A stretch of DNA of 58,795 nucleotides from Microbacterium sp. p3-SID336 (GCF_025143365.1 NZ_JALXPE010000023.1:1-58795), one strand, 5' to 3'. Positions 1-8,188 are shown, counted from the first letter of the stretch. The notes: generated by a model from the letters alone, not told the origin. Translations and numbers: made by a program.

Positions 1-338
1 TCGGGGGCGTCGTCGGCGCGGCGCGTGCCGACACCCGGTTCGTCGTTGTGGATCGACTCGTCCGACACGCTCGCGTCGGACTCCGGGGAGACCCGGGCGG
101 CCTGACCCGCTCCCGCATCCGCGCCGGCTCCGCCCGCGGGAACCTCTTCGCTCACGCCGGGTTCGTCACCACCGCGCTCGGCCAGGTGCGCCGCGACGCC
201 CTCGCGGTCCGGGGAGGCGGCGCCGCCGACATCCGTCGGGAAGGAGTGGTCGGTCGGCTGGTCATCGGACTCGACCAGGTCCTCCTCCTCGGGCTGCATC
301 GGCTCCTGGCTGTTGATGAGTGCCTCGGGATTCGACAT
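1..338 (-). CDS. Acidic low-complexity hypothetical protein (C-terminus outside window)
   Basis: The frame opens at an ATG at 338 preceded by a GAGAGGAG ribosome binding site and stays open to the left edge, so only the first 112 residues are visible. It begins MSNPEALINSQEPMQPEEED and is rich in Asp, Glu, Gly, Ser and Ala, with no hydrophobic segment and no recognisable domain. Such acidic, disordered proteins are common in Microbacterium and are often annotated only as hypothetical. No function can be assigned. Confidence 0.6.
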   Translation of the reverse strand, partial: MSNPEALINSQEPMQPEEEDLVESDDQPTDHSFPTDVGGAASPDREGVAAHLAERGGDEPGVSEEVPAGGAGADAGAGQAARVSPESDASVSDESIHNDEPGVGTRRADDAP

Positions 339-491
339 GGTGCGCTCCTCTCATGGATGAGAGTCCAGCGTCCGTCGCGAGCGACGACCGAGCACCACCG
401 TTGACAGGTGCGCACGCGCGGGGTAGTCGGTCCGGCAGCCCGGGCGGGCGCGCGCGGCTGTCGCTCCCGCGCACCCGCCCGGCGCGGTTCC

Positions 492-626
492 TCAGCCCTT
501 CGCGCCCTTGCGAGGCTTCAGGAACTCATCGGGTGCGTTCTTGGCCCGCTTCGCGGCCCGCTTCTCCTTGAGCGAGAGCTGCGGCGCCTTCTTTCCGGCG
601 CGACCCGGTGTGGACTTTCCTGACAT
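492..626 (-). CDS. Small basic hypothetical protein, 44 aa
   Basis: This 44-codon frame starts at an ATG at 626 behind an AAGGGGAAG ribosome binding site and ends at TGA. The product is strongly basic (MSGKSTPGRAGKKAPQ, then a Lys/Arg-rich stretch with KEKRAAKRAKN and KPRKGAKG) with no Cys and no membrane segment. The charge pattern would suit a nucleic-acid-binding or ribosome-associated peptide, but that is inference. It lies divergently from the PLP enzyme gene. Confidence 0.6.
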   Translation of the reverse strand: MSGKSTPGRAGKKAPQLSLKEKRAAKRAKNAPDEFLKPRKGAKG

Positions 627-841
627 GTGCGCTTCCCCTTTTCGTGGCTGGCGTAACCCCTGACCATACCCGGAAGCGCAGGGAAGTCAAATCTCCCGCT
701 GAACGGGAGAAAACCGCTCGTCGCGCGGGCTGTCTGAGGGCTCGCGAAACGCGTCGGGATCCGGCGTCGGGAGGACGTCCGCTGAGGCCGCGAAGGCCCG
801 AGCCGCATCGCGTCGCGAGACCGGCGGGACCACCGAGCCGC

Positions 842-847
842 TAACGT
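842..847 (+). promoter_or_regulatory. Putative -10 (TAACGT) for a leaderless transcript of the PLP enzyme
   Basis: TAACGT fits the actinobacterial TANNNT -10 pattern and ends 8 nt before the ATG at 856, with no Shine-Dalgarno between. Transcription would begin at or next to the start codon. No clear -35 is visible. Confidence 0.35.
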
Positions 848-855
848 GTCGCGAC

Positions 856-1983
856 ATGGGCGTCTACCAGGACCTGGGGTTGCAGCCGCTGATCAACGCG
901 TGGGGAACCGTCACCGCGGTGGGCGGGTCGCTGATGGCTCCGCAGGTGCTGGATGCCATGCGAGAGGCCGCCGGGGCCTTCGTCGACCTGCACGCACTCC
1001 AGCGTCGGGCGGGGGAGCGCATCGCGGACGCGCTCGAGGTCGATGCGGCGTGCGTCACGGCGGGCGCGGCGGCCGGGCTCGTGGTGGCGGCCGCCGCATG
1101 TGCGGAGGAGGCGGCCGAGCAGCGACCGCCCGACGACGGCCGCCCGGGGGAGTGCCTCATGCTGCGCGCACACCGGAACCGGTACGACGCGGCGGTGACG
1201 GCGGCCGGACTGCGCGTGGTCGAGGTCGGCTCGGGGGACGAGGTCACCGCTGAGGAGCTCCGGGCCGCGGTGACCGATCGCACGGCGCTGCTGCTGTTCA
1301 TGGCGGAGGCGGAGGGCGTTGCGGGCTCGCTGCCGTTGGAGATCGTGGCAGCGGTGATGCGGGAGCGCGGTGTCCGCGTGGTCGTGGATGCCGCGGCGGA
1401 GCTGCCTCCGCGAACGGGCCTGGCGCGGCGGTTCGCGGCAGGCGCTGACCTCGTGGTGGTGAGCGGCGGCAAGGAGATCGGCGGACCGCAGTCCTCCGGC
1501 ATGATCCTGGGTGGCGTCGAGCTCATCGACCGGTGCACGGCCCTCGCCTACCCGCACCACGGCATCGGCCGCGCGATGAAGACGGACAAGGAGACCATCG
1601 TCGGACTCATGACCGCGGTGGAGCTGTTCGCACGCCGGGACGAGAGCGCGCGCTTCGCGGAGTGGGAGCGCAGGAACGACGAGCTGCTGCGCGGACTGCG
1701 CGGCGTCAGCGGACTGGAGGCGCGTCGACACCTGCTGACCCGGCCTGGCATCCAACCGGCCTCCATCCCGCGGGTGTACGTGCGGCCGCTCCACCGCACG
1801 GCGGCTGAGGTCGCCGCCGCACTCCGCACGGGAGACCCGGCGATCGTGGTGGGCGTGGACGGCGACGACCTCGCACTGAATCCGCAGTGTCTGTCGCCCG
1901 CCCAGGTGCAGCCGCTGCTCCGTGCGGTGATCGCCGCCTGCGCTCCGCGCGTCGATCCGATCGAGGTTATGAATTTTCATTGA
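856..1983 (+). CDS. SelA/DgaE-like PLP-dependent enzyme
   Basis: The 375-residue protein has the fold-type I architecture of the SelA (selenocysteine synthase)-like family. The N-terminus carries the family motif LQPLINAWGTVTAVGG (residues 8-23), and the probable PLP-binding lysine is K206 in VVSGGKEIGGPQ. Relatives include D-glucosaminate-6-phosphate ammonia-lyase (DgaE) and enzymes of unknown specificity. Its position beside two GH3 hexosaminidases, nagA and a sugar ABC importer makes an amino-sugar or amino-sugar-acid substrate more likely than tRNA(Sec); this is inferred from context. The ATG at 856 is chosen because the homologous region begins there. A minus-strand open frame over the same bases is a composition shadow. 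Confidence 0.8.
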   Translation: MGVYQDLGLQPLINAWGTVTAVGGSLMAPQVLDAMREAAGAFVDLHALQRRAGERIADALEVDAACVTAGAAAGLVVAAAACAEEAAEQRPPDDGRPGECLMLRAHRNRYDAAVTAAGLRVVEVGSGDEVTAEELRAAVTDRTALLLFMAEAEGVAGSLPLEIVAAVMRERGVRVVVDAAAELPPRTGLARRFAAGADLVVVSGGKEIGGPQSSGMILGGVELIDRCTALAYPHHGIGRAMKTDKETIVGLMTAVELFARRDESARFAEWERRNDELLRGLRGVSGLEARRHLLTRPGIQPASIPRVYVRPLHRTAAEVAAALRTGDPAIVVGVDGDDLALNPQCLSPAQVQPLLRAVIAACAPRVDPIEVMNFH

Positions 1984-2008
1984 CCGCGCGCTGTTTGTAG
2001 TTTAGTTT
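1980..2008 (+). promoter_or_regulatory. Promoter for the GH3 gene at 2044
   Basis: TTGACC at 1980-1985 and TAGTTT at 2003-2008 are separated by 17 nt, a near-consensus sigma-70 promoter. It overlaps the stop codon of the upstream PLP gene and gives a leader of about 30 nt with the GAGGGA binding site of the GH3 gene. The 8-mer AGTTTAGT over the -10 resembles AGTTCAGT at the ROK regulator's own promoter, so it may be part of an operator. Confidence 0.65.
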
Positions 2009-2043
2009 CGTCGTGACCACACCCGACGGCACGAGGGAACTCC

Positions 2044-3549
2044 ATGCCCGCTCTGCGCGACCCCGCCCTGAGCCGCCTCGCCCACAGCCTGCTGTGGCCC
2101 GGATTCGCGGGTCGCACCGCGCCGGACTGGCTACGGCGCGCCCTCGACCAGGGCCTCGCCGGCGCCGTCTACTTCGAGCAGAACATCGACGCGGCCGATC
2201 CCTCGCAGGTGCGCGCTCTGTCCGCCGAGCTGCACGACGCCAACCCGGACGCCCTGATCGGCGTGGACGAGGAGGGCGGCATCGTCACCCGGCTGGAGGC
2301 CGCGGCCGGCTCCTCCACCCCCGGCAACGCGATCCTCGGTCGCATCGACGACCTCGACCTCACGGAGCGCACCGCTGCCTGGATCGGGGAGCTCGTGGCT
2401 TCCGCCGGTGTCGACATCGATCTGGCCCCCACCGTCGACGTGAACGCGAACGCCCGCAATCCGGTGATCGGCGTCCGCTCGTTCAGCGCCGATCCCGAGG
2501 TGGTGTCGCGGCACGCCGCCGCCTACGTGCGCGGTCTCCAGCGCGCCGGAGTCGCCGCCTGCCCGAAGCACTTCCCCGGGCACGGCGACACCGTGACCGA
2601 TTCACACCTCGCCGCCGCGACCGCCGACATCACGCTCGACGAGCTGCACGCGGTGCACCTCCCGCCCTTCCGCGCTGCGATCGACGCCGGGGCGAAGGCG
2701 CTCATGACCGCGCACATCCGCGTCCCGGGACTCGGCGATCAGCCCGCGACGATGAATCCGGCGAGCCTGGCCCTGGCACGCGAGCTCGGCTTCGACGGCG
2801 TGCTCATCACCGACGCCGTCGACATGGCGGCGATCCGCGGCACGGTCGGCTCCGGCCCCGGGGCGGTGGCCGCTCTCGTCGCAGGCGCGGACCTCGTGTG
2901 CATCGGCAACCCCGCCCTCAACCCACAGGTCGGCGGAGAGCGCACGGACGAGGTCGAGTTCCTGGAGGTGCTGCACGCGGTCATCGCGGCCCTCGAATCG
3001 GGGGAGCTGCCGCTCGCGCGTGCGGAGGACGCCGCCGCGCGCCTCGCCGAACTCGCGGCCTGGCGACGTCGACAGCCTCCCGCGCCGGGACGCCCAGGCC
3101 CGTTCGACGGCGCCGCCCCGGCCGCGCGCGCCACTGTCGTCATCGGCGACGTGCGGCTGCGCGGGGGCGAGGTGCTGGCGATCGACGCCCGCACCAAGCG
3201 CAGCATCGCCGTGGGCGAGGCCGCCGACTTCTTCACCGTCGCGCTGCGGGAGTCGCGCGCGGTGGAGCGGATCTCGCTCGCGGGGCTGACCGAGGCGGAA
3301 GCCGCCGTCCACGCCGCGTCGGCAGCTGCTGCCCACCACGGAGAGGCTGTTCTGCTCGTGAACCAGCCGCAGAGCAGTCCGTTCGAGGCGGCCGTGCTCA
3401 CGGCGGTGCTGCGGGCGCGCCCCGACGCGGTCGTGGTGTACGCCGGGTGGCCGGAGGAGACGCCGCCCGAAGCCGCGAGGGCCGTGCGCGCCCTCGGGGC
3501 GTCGCGGGCGACTGCGGTACACGTCGCGCGGCTGCTGATCGGGGCCTGA
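2044..3549 (+). CDS. Glycoside hydrolase family 3, beta-N-acetylhexosaminidase-like
   Basis: This 501-residue GH3 enzyme has the NagZ-type signature KHFPGHG (K175 onward), followed by TDSHL, and the expected nucleophile Asp257 in LITDAVDM. GH3 N-acetylhexosaminidases remove terminal GlcNAc from peptidoglycan fragments or chito-oligosaccharides. No signal peptide is visible, so the enzyme is probably cytoplasmic and acts on imported sugars. The C-terminal half (from about residue 350) is an accessory domain with little local similarity to the other GH3 enzyme at 6703-8166. The ATG at 2044 has a GAGGGA binding site and its own promoter. Confidence 0.85.
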   Translation: MPALRDPALSRLAHSLLWPGFAGRTAPDWLRRALDQGLAGAVYFEQNIDAADPSQVRALSAELHDANPDALIGVDEEGGIVTRLEAAAGSSTPGNAILGRIDDLDLTERTAAWIGELVASAGVDIDLAPTVDVNANARNPVIGVRSFSADPEVVSRHAAAYVRGLQRAGVAACPKHFPGHGDTVTDSHLAAATADITLDELHAVHLPPFRAAIDAGAKALMTAHIRVPGLGDQPATMNPASLALARELGFDGVLITDAVDMAAIRGTVGSGPGAVAALVAGADLVCIGNPALNPQVGGERTDEVEFLEVLHAVIAALESGELPLARAEDAAARLAELAAWRRRQPPAPGRPGPFDGAAPAARATVVIGDVRLRGGEVLAIDARTKRSIAVGEAADFFTVALRESRAVERISLAGLTEAEAAVHAASAAAAHHGEAVLLVNQPQSSPFEAAVLTAVLRARPDAVVVYAGWPEETPPEAARAVRALGASRATAVHVARLLIGA

Positions 3550-3570
3550 GGCGCCTGCCGGGGGCCTTGA

Positions 3571-3576
3571 TAGCCT
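3571..3576 (+). promoter_or_regulatory. -10 element (TAGCCT) before the guanidine-II-like leader
   Basis: TAGCCT fits the TANNNT pattern and would place the transcript start near 3583, seven bases before the first ACGA-loop hairpin. This supports reading the following hairpins as a true 5' leader. The -35 is weak. Confidence 0.4.
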
Positions 3577-3589
3577 CGGAGCAGAACGG

Positions 3590-3633
3590 CGGAGGACGAC
3601 CTCCGGCGGGATGACCTGTCTGGGGACGACCCC
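3590..3633 (+). promoter_or_regulatory. Guanidine-II (mini-ykkC)-like riboswitch before a small membrane protein
   Basis: Two hairpins with identical ACGA tetraloops stand side by side. The first has stem CGGAGG/CCTCCG (3590-3595 with 3600-3605) and loop 3596-3599. The second has stem GGGG/CCCC (3622-3625 with 3630-3633), extendable by a U-G pair, and loop 3626-3629. A 16-nt linker joins them and a GAGGAG ribosome binding site (3637-3642) follows directly. Paired ACGR-loop hairpins closed by G-C pairs just before a ribosome binding site are the definition of the guanidine-II riboswitch. The assignment is by eye only. Confidence 0.65.
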
Positions 3634-3648
3634 GGTGAGGAGCCCGCC

Positions 3649-3933
3649 GTGCACACCCCGTCCCCCTGGCCCTGGTGGGTCGTCTCCCTGGAACCGCGCA
3701 GCGCCAGAGGAACGCTCGTCCTGTGCGGCGTCGCCTTCGGCATGGTCCTCGCCGCCCGCACGACGACCGACGCCCGCGGGATGTGGTTCGAGCTGGTGCT
3801 CGCCTCCGCCTTCCTGCTGTGGGCGGCGGCGCAGTGGGCGTTCGTGGAGGCACGACGGCGGCGCGAGCGGGCGTTTCGTCGAGAGGTGGAGCAGTACCTG
3901 CGAGGTCGGAGCGAGGCGCCGCACGGGGACTGA
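3649..3933 (+). CDS. Small two-span membrane protein under predicted guanidine control
   Basis: The 94-residue product starts at a GTG with a GAGGAG binding site 6 nt upstream. It has hydrophobic segments at about residues 21-36 and 45-64, then an Arg-rich cytoplasmic tail with RRRRERAFRREVEQYLRGR. No family is recognised. The gene directly follows paired ACGA-loop hairpins that look like a guanidine-II riboswitch, which predicts induction by guanidine. A role in guanidine export, or as a partner of an exporter, is inference. It stands apart from the GH3 gene, which ends 99 nt upstream. Confidence 0.65.
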   Translation: MHTPSPWPWWVVSLEPRSARGTLVLCGVAFGMVLAARTTTDARGMWFELVLASAFLLWAAAQWAFVEARRRRERAFRREVEQYLRGRSEAPHGD

Positions 3934-3953
3934 TCGACGGCGCGCCCTTCGCC

Positions 3954-3989
3954 CGTTGTTTTGAATGACTCAAAACAACGTGGTACGGT
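3954..3989 (+). promoter_or_regulatory. Promoter covered by a perfect 11-bp inverted repeat (probable operator)
   Basis: CGTTGTTTTGA (3954-3964) and its exact reverse complement TCAAAACAACG (3970-3980) flank five bases. TTGAAT (3961-3966) and TACGGT (3984-3989) form a promoter with a 17-nt spacer, and the palindrome covers the -35 and most of the spacer. A dimeric repressor bound here would block transcription of the two small genes at 4176 and 4442. The regulator is not identified. Confidence 0.55.
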
Positions 3990-4175
3990 CGGAGGGAACC
4001 GACGGCCAGGCCGAGGCTCCTCCCGTCGCGCCAGACGACGATCCGGAGGAGCACGCGGGTCGCAGCTCGCGCACCATCGCAGGGGGACTCGTCCCCCTCT
4101 CCGGCGTGCGCGCCGCCAGGGGCATCCGCACCCCTCCGCGCGAGCCTGCCGTCGTACCGCAGAGAGGAACACGTC

Positions 4176-4442
4176 ATGGAAGAGACACGACCCACCGGTC
4201 GCACGAGCCCCGCCATCCCGTCGATGCCGCACGCGATGGGACGCGGCGCCCGCGAGGACATCATCTGGGAGGCTCTCGAGCGCATCGACGGCAAGCCCGC
4301 TCCCGCGGTCGGCTCCATGCAGGCCGCGATGGGGAACGAGGCGCAGATCCAGCTCGTGCACGATGTGATCCGCGCCTACCTGGATCACCGCGGCGCGACG
4401 GATACGCGCGAATGGGCCTTGCGCGCGGGCGGTGCCTCCTGA
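4176..4442 (+). CDS. Hypothetical protein, 88 aa, first gene of a two-gene operon
   Basis: The ATG at 4176 has a GAGAGGAA binding site. The 88-residue product is soluble, without signal or membrane segments; its C-terminal half (about residues 27-80) looks helical. Its stop overlaps the next start as TGATG, so the two genes are translationally coupled. The promoter lies at 3961-3989, leaving a leader of about 180 nt that contains a strong GGGGGAC/GTCCCCC hairpin near 4082-4097. No family is recognised. Confidence 0.6.
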   Translation: MEETRPTGRTSPAIPSMPHAMGRGAREDIIWEALERIDGKPAPAVGSMQAAMGNEAQIQLVHDVIRAYLDHRGATDTREWALRAGGAS

Positions 4443-4759
4443 TGCGGCGCTCCACCATCACGCGCACTCCCGAGCAGATCCTCCGGGTGCACGCCGCCGA
4501 GCTGCGAGCCGAGGCCACGGACTGCCCGCCCGACCACGCCGTCGCCCAGCTGGCGTCGCCCGGCCTGAGCGGGAACTCCGTCGTGGTCGTGCCGACCGAG
4601 CCGACACCGCCCGCCTGGATCGTGCTCGACTACGCCGACGGCCGCGAGCGACTGTGGCGTCGGCGATCCGACACCGGCGGCACGCTCTCCTTCGCGCTGG
4701 TCGAGGACACCGCCTCCACCGGCTACGTCAGCGCGCGGACCGCCCCCGCCACGCCTTGA
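4442..4759 (+). CDS. Hypothetical protein, 105 aa, second gene of the operon
   Basis: The ATG at 4442 overlaps the stop of the preceding gene. The 105-residue product has no signal or membrane segment; the middle (GNSVVVVPTEPTPPAWIVLDY) is beta-rich. Its last 32 bases overlap, tail to tail, the end of the TauE-like exporter gene. The function is unknown. A longer in-frame opening from an ATG at 3965 was not used because that start lies inside the promoter palindrome. Confidence 0.55.
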   Translation: MRRSTITRTPEQILRVHAAELRAEATDCPPDHAVAQLASPGLSGNSVVVVPTEPTPPAWIVLDYADGRERLWRRRSDTGGTLSFALVEDTASTGYVSARTAPATP

Positions 4760-5522
4760 GCGCCATCTGGACCGCGATGCCGACGAGGTACACGGCGAAC
4801 AGCGCGTTGCCGACCACCGGGTCGACGAGCGTCGCGGTCCAGGCGCCGAGCGCGGTGGTCGTGCAGGCCGCGATGCCGATCAGCAGCGCGGGGCGCAGCT
4901 CCACGTTCCGGGTGCGGAGGTTTCCGACCGTGCCGGAGAGGGCGGCCGGGATCATCATCAGCAGGGACGTGCCCTTCGCCTCCAGGTCGCTGGTTCCGAA
5001 CACCATCATCAGGAACGGCACCACCACGATGCCTCCGCCCACACCGATCAGGCCGGACAGCACGCCGGTGCCGACGCCGAGCACCAGCAGGGCGATGCCC
5101 GTCGGCCAGGTCAGATCGAGGGCCGCCTCCCGGGACGGGACCACCAGGAACAGACTCACGATCACCAGCACCAGGAACGCGACGAACAGCCACCGCAGCA
5201 CGGTCTGCGAGATGCGCGGCAGCAGGCGCGTACCGAGCTGCGCCCCCACCACGGCGCCGGCCGCGAGGATCAGCGCAGGCACCCACGCGACATTGCCGGA
5301 CACCGCGTAGGAGATGACCCCGATGCTCGCGGTCGGCACGATCGCCGCGAGCGAGGTGCCCGCCGCACGACGCTGATCGAAACCGCACAGCAGCACGAGC
5401 AGCGGCACGATCACCGTGCCGCCGCCGACCCCGAACAGCCCGGAGAGCAGTCCCGCGGCGAGGCCGATGCCGAGGAAGAGGAGCACGGCGCGTGCGCCGC
5501 GGTGGTCGGTGCTGCGGGTCAC
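4728..5522 (-). CDS. TauE/SafE (TSUP) family exporter
   Basis: The product is a polytopic membrane protein of 264 residues with the duplicated glycine-rich TSUP motif, GLLSGLFGVGGGTVIVP near the N-terminus and GVLSGLIGVGGGIVVVPF in the second half. TSUP proteins move small anions such as sulfite, sulfoacetate or carboxylates. The GTG start at 5522 has a strong AAAGGAGTG binding site; an alternative ATG at 5567 overlaps the nagA stop (ATGA) but has no binding site and adds a hydrophilic tail. As the last gene of the amino-sugar operon its substrate is unclear; an organic acid by-product is one possibility. Confidence 0.8.
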   Translation of the reverse strand: MTRSTDHRGARAVLLFLGIGLAAGLLSGLFGVGGGTVIVPLLVLLCGFDQRRAAGTSLAAIVPTASIGVISYAVSGNVAWVPALILAAGAVVGAQLGTRLLPRISQTVLRWLFVAFLVLVIVSLFLVVPSREAALDLTWPTGIALLVLGVGTGVLSGLIGVGGGIVVVPFLMMVFGTSDLEAKGTSLLMMIPAALSGTVGNLRTRNVELRPALLIGIAACTTTALGAWTATLVDPVVGNALFAVYLVGIAVQMALKAWRGRSAR

Positions 5523-5563
5523 GCGGGCACTCCTTTCGGGGGTGTCGCCCTTCGGCGGACGGC

Positions 5564-6706
5564 TCATCGGGAGGACCGCGGCACGACCGCGCCGGCGTGC
5601 ACGACCGTCTGCACGCGGAGCTCCTGGTCCAGCAGCACCACGTCAGCGCGGGCTCCCACGCGCAGAGCGCCGCGGTCGTGAAGACCGACGAGGGCCGCCG
5701 CGGTGCCCGACGCCAGCTGTCCCGCCGCCAGGGGGTCGATGCCGAGACCGCGCACCCTGGCGTGCGCGTGGGCCAGCCGCAGCGCGGAGCCGGCGAGCGT
5801 GTCCGTGCCGCGGAGGGTCACGCGGCTGCCGCGCACCGACACCAGCCGATCCGGGAACGAGTGGTCGCCGTCGGCGAGACCCGCGGCGGCGGACGCGTCG
5901 GTGACCAGTGCCGCCCGTTCCGGGCCCACCGCGGTCGCAGCGAACCGCAGCACCGCGTCGTGGAGGTGGTGCCCGTCGGCGATCAGCTCGATGCGCACCC
6001 GCTGGTCGACCAGGGCCGCGCCCAGGAGCCCGGGGCGTCGGTGGTCGAGCGGCGGCATGGCGTTGAACGCGTGCGTCACCAGTCGTGCGCCCGCGTCGAA
6101 GGCCGCCGCGGCCTGGACGACGTCGGCGTCGCTGTGCCCGAGCGCGAACAGCACCCGATCCGCGAAGGCGGCGATCAGCTCGACCGCCCCGTCGAGCTCG
6201 GGCGCGATCGTCATGATCACGGGGAGATCCTCGGCGTCGGCGAGCAGCTCCTCCAGCAGGGCGGCGTCCGGGCGGCGGAGCGCGGATCCGTTCTGGGCCC
6301 CGCGGCGGAGCGGCGACAGGAAGGGTCCCTCCAGGTGGACGCCCACGATCGAGGGGGCCTCGCCCGAGCGGACGACCTCCACGATGCGGCGCACCGCCTG
6401 CCGCATGGCCTCCGCCGGCATCGTCGCGACGGAGGCGAACATCGCGGTCGTCCCTGCGGCGAGGTGCCCGCGGGCGACGGCGACCACGTCCTCGCGCGTC
6501 CCCGCGTAGATCGAGGCGCCGTCGCCGCCGTGGCAGTGCAGGTCGACGAACCCGGGCAGGACCCAGCCCTCGCCCGCATCGAGCATGGCGTCCGCGGCGG
6601 GCGCAGGACCATGGCCGAGCTCGGCGATGCAGCCGCCCTCGACGCGGAGCCATCCATCGAGCACCCCGTCCGGGGTCACCACGTGCCGCCCGGCGACGAC
6701 CGTCAT
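5564..6706 (-). CDS. nagA: N-acetylglucosamine-6-phosphate deacetylase
   Basis: The 380-residue amidohydrolase removes acetate from GlcNAc-6-phosphate in the cytoplasm to give GlcN-6-phosphate. Visible motifs are the metal-binding DLHCHGGDG, the family motif VGVHLEGPFLSP, GHSDA, the substrate motif THAFNAMPPLDHRRPG and the catalytic Asp in LVTDA. Length is normal for NagA. Its ATG overlaps the stop of the upstream GH3 gene (ATGA), so it is translationally coupled within the ROK-ABC-GH3-nagA operon. No nagB deaminase gene is in the window. Confidence 0.93.
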   Translation of the reverse strand: MTVVAGRHVVTPDGVLDGWLRVEGGCIAELGHGPAPAADAMLDAGEGWVLPGFVDLHCHGGDGASIYAGTREDVVAVARGHLAAGTTAMFASVATMPAEAMRQAVRRIVEVVRSGEAPSIVGVHLEGPFLSPLRRGAQNGSALRRPDAALLEELLADAEDLPVIMTIAPELDGAVELIAAFADRVLFALGHSDADVVQAAAAFDAGARLVTHAFNAMPPLDHRRPGLLGAALVDQRVRIELIADGHHLHDAVLRFAATAVGPERAALVTDASAAAGLADGDHSFPDRLVSVRGSRVTLRGTDTLAGSALRLAHAHARVRGLGIDPLAAGQLASGTAAALVGLHDRGALRVGARADVVLLDQELRVQTVVHAGAVVPRSSR

Positions 6707-8166
6707 CGGCCCAGCAGGGCGTCGGCCGCGGCGAGCGCGCACGCACGGGACGAGCCGTAGGTGCGCACCCAGGCGCGGAAGTCCGAGTGGTCGTCGTGCT
6801 GCACGCCCATGTCGAGCACGATCGCCTCGGGGTGGTCGGCGCGGAGCTGCGCGATCACGGGCTCCTGCCAGTCGAAGCGGTGCGGGCTGCGCAGCAGCAG
6901 CACGAGCGTGCCGTCGTCCCCGTACTCCTCGGCGAACTCGGACACCGCACCCGACAGCATCTGCTCGCCCGCGTAGGTGTCCGCCGAGAGCCGGATGGTC
7001 TCCACGGTCAGTCCGCCCTCCGTGAGGAAGCGCTCCACGTCGCCCTCGGCCCGTCCGGCCGCCGGGGAGGCGACGGGGTCCAGTCGCACCACCAGCACGT
7101 TCTGCGTGGTCACCGCGGCATCGCCGCCGACGGAGATCACCTCGCGGGCCAGTCGCTCCCCGAGCGTCGGATCGGGCTCTGCGTCCGCGGCGGGACGCGA
7201 GCCCATGCGGGCGAGACGGTCGTTCGCCTCCTCCAGCCGCTGGGCGTCGAGCCGACCCTCGTCCACCGCCGCCGTGATCGCCGCGACGACGCGGTCCACG
7301 TCCTCCCCGAAGGACCACGACCCGAGGCAGAGCGCATCGGCCCCCGCGGCGAGCGCGAGCACCGCGGCGTCGCCGATGCCGGCGTGGTCGCGCACCCCGC
7401 GCATCTCCAGGGCGTCCGTGATGATGACGCCGTCGAACCCCAGCTCCTCGCGCAGCAGCCCGGTCATCACCGGGCGGCTGATCGACGCGGGGAGCTGATC
7501 GATGCGCGAGAGCCGCACGTGCGACACCATGATGCTGTCGACCTCGGCGTCGATCGCGGCGCGGAACGGATCGAGGTAGTGCTCGATGAGGTCTTCGCGG
7601 GAGAGATCGACCTGCGGCGTGCCCAGGTGGGCGTCCGTGCCGCTCAGGCCGTGACCGGGGAAGTGCTTCGCGCATGCGCTGACCCCGGTGGACTGCAGCC
7701 CCTCGATCCAGGCGGCGGCGTGCCGGCTCACCTGCGCGCGGTCAGCGCCGAAGGTGCGGATGCCGTTCGGGCTGAAGGGGTTGACCGCCACGTCGACGGC
7801 CGGGGCCAGATCCCAGTCGATGCCGGCCTGGCGGAGGGAGAGCCCGATCTCGCGCGCGATGCGCCGGGTGCTCTCCTCGTCGTCGATCGCGCCGAGCGCG
7901 TAGTTCCCCGGCACGGAGATCCCTCCCGCGTTCTCCAGTCGGCTGACGTCGCCGCCCTCCTCGTCGGTGGCGAGGTGCAGTCGCGGGTTCTCCGCCCGCA
8001 TGGCCGCGGTGAGCTCACGCACCTGCGCGGCGGAGACGATGTCCCGGCCGTAGATCACGAAGCCGCCGAGGCCCGCGGCGATACGCGGGGCGGCCCAGCG
8101 GGGGAGCCGCGTCCGGCCCACGCCGGGGAAGAGCACGCCGTGGGCGAGGCGGGCGATGTCTGTCAT
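6703..8166 (-). CDS. GH3 beta-N-acetylhexosaminidase (NagZ-like)
   Basis: The 487-residue GH3 enzyme has KHFPGHG at 167-173, GTDAHLG at 176-182 and the expected nucleophile Asp251 in VIITDALEM. There is no signal peptide, which fits a cytoplasmic role on imported disaccharides. Its stop overlaps the nagA start, so hydrolysis and deacetylation are linked in one operon. It shares the catalytic domain with the plus-strand GH3 at 2044-3549 but the C-terminal domains differ, suggesting different substrates. Confidence 0.88.
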   Translation of the reverse strand: MTDIARLAHGVLFPGVGRTRLPRWAAPRIAAGLGGFVIYGRDIVSAAQVRELTAAMRAENPRLHLATDEEGGDVSRLENAGGISVPGNYALGAIDDEESTRRIAREIGLSLRQAGIDWDLAPAVDVAVNPFSPNGIRTFGADRAQVSRHAAAWIEGLQSTGVSACAKHFPGHGLSGTDAHLGTPQVDLSREDLIEHYLDPFRAAIDAEVDSIMVSHVRLSRIDQLPASISRPVMTGLLREELGFDGVIITDALEMRGVRDHAGIGDAAVLALAAGADALCLGSWSFGEDVDRVVAAITAAVDEGRLDAQRLEEANDRLARMGSRPAADAEPDPTLGERLAREVISVGGDAAVTTQNVLVVRLDPVASPAAGRAEGDVERFLTEGGLTVETIRLSADTYAGEQMLSGAVSEFAEEYGDDGTLVLLLRSPHRFDWQEPVIAQLRADHPEAIVLDMGVQHDDHSDFRAWVRTYGSSRACALAAADALLGR

Positions 8167-8188
8167 GGGTTCTCCTCGGGGGATCGGG

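Noticed and set aside
841..1980. A 379-codon minus-strand frame over the PLP enzyme gene
   Set aside because: It mirrors the plus-strand gene codon for codon, is His/Arg-rich and has no family resemblance.
3965..4441. ATG at 3965 as start of a long protein ending at 4759
   Set aside because: The ATG lies inside the promoter palindrome, before the predicted transcript start, and has no binding site. The real start at 4442 is coupled to the preceding gene.
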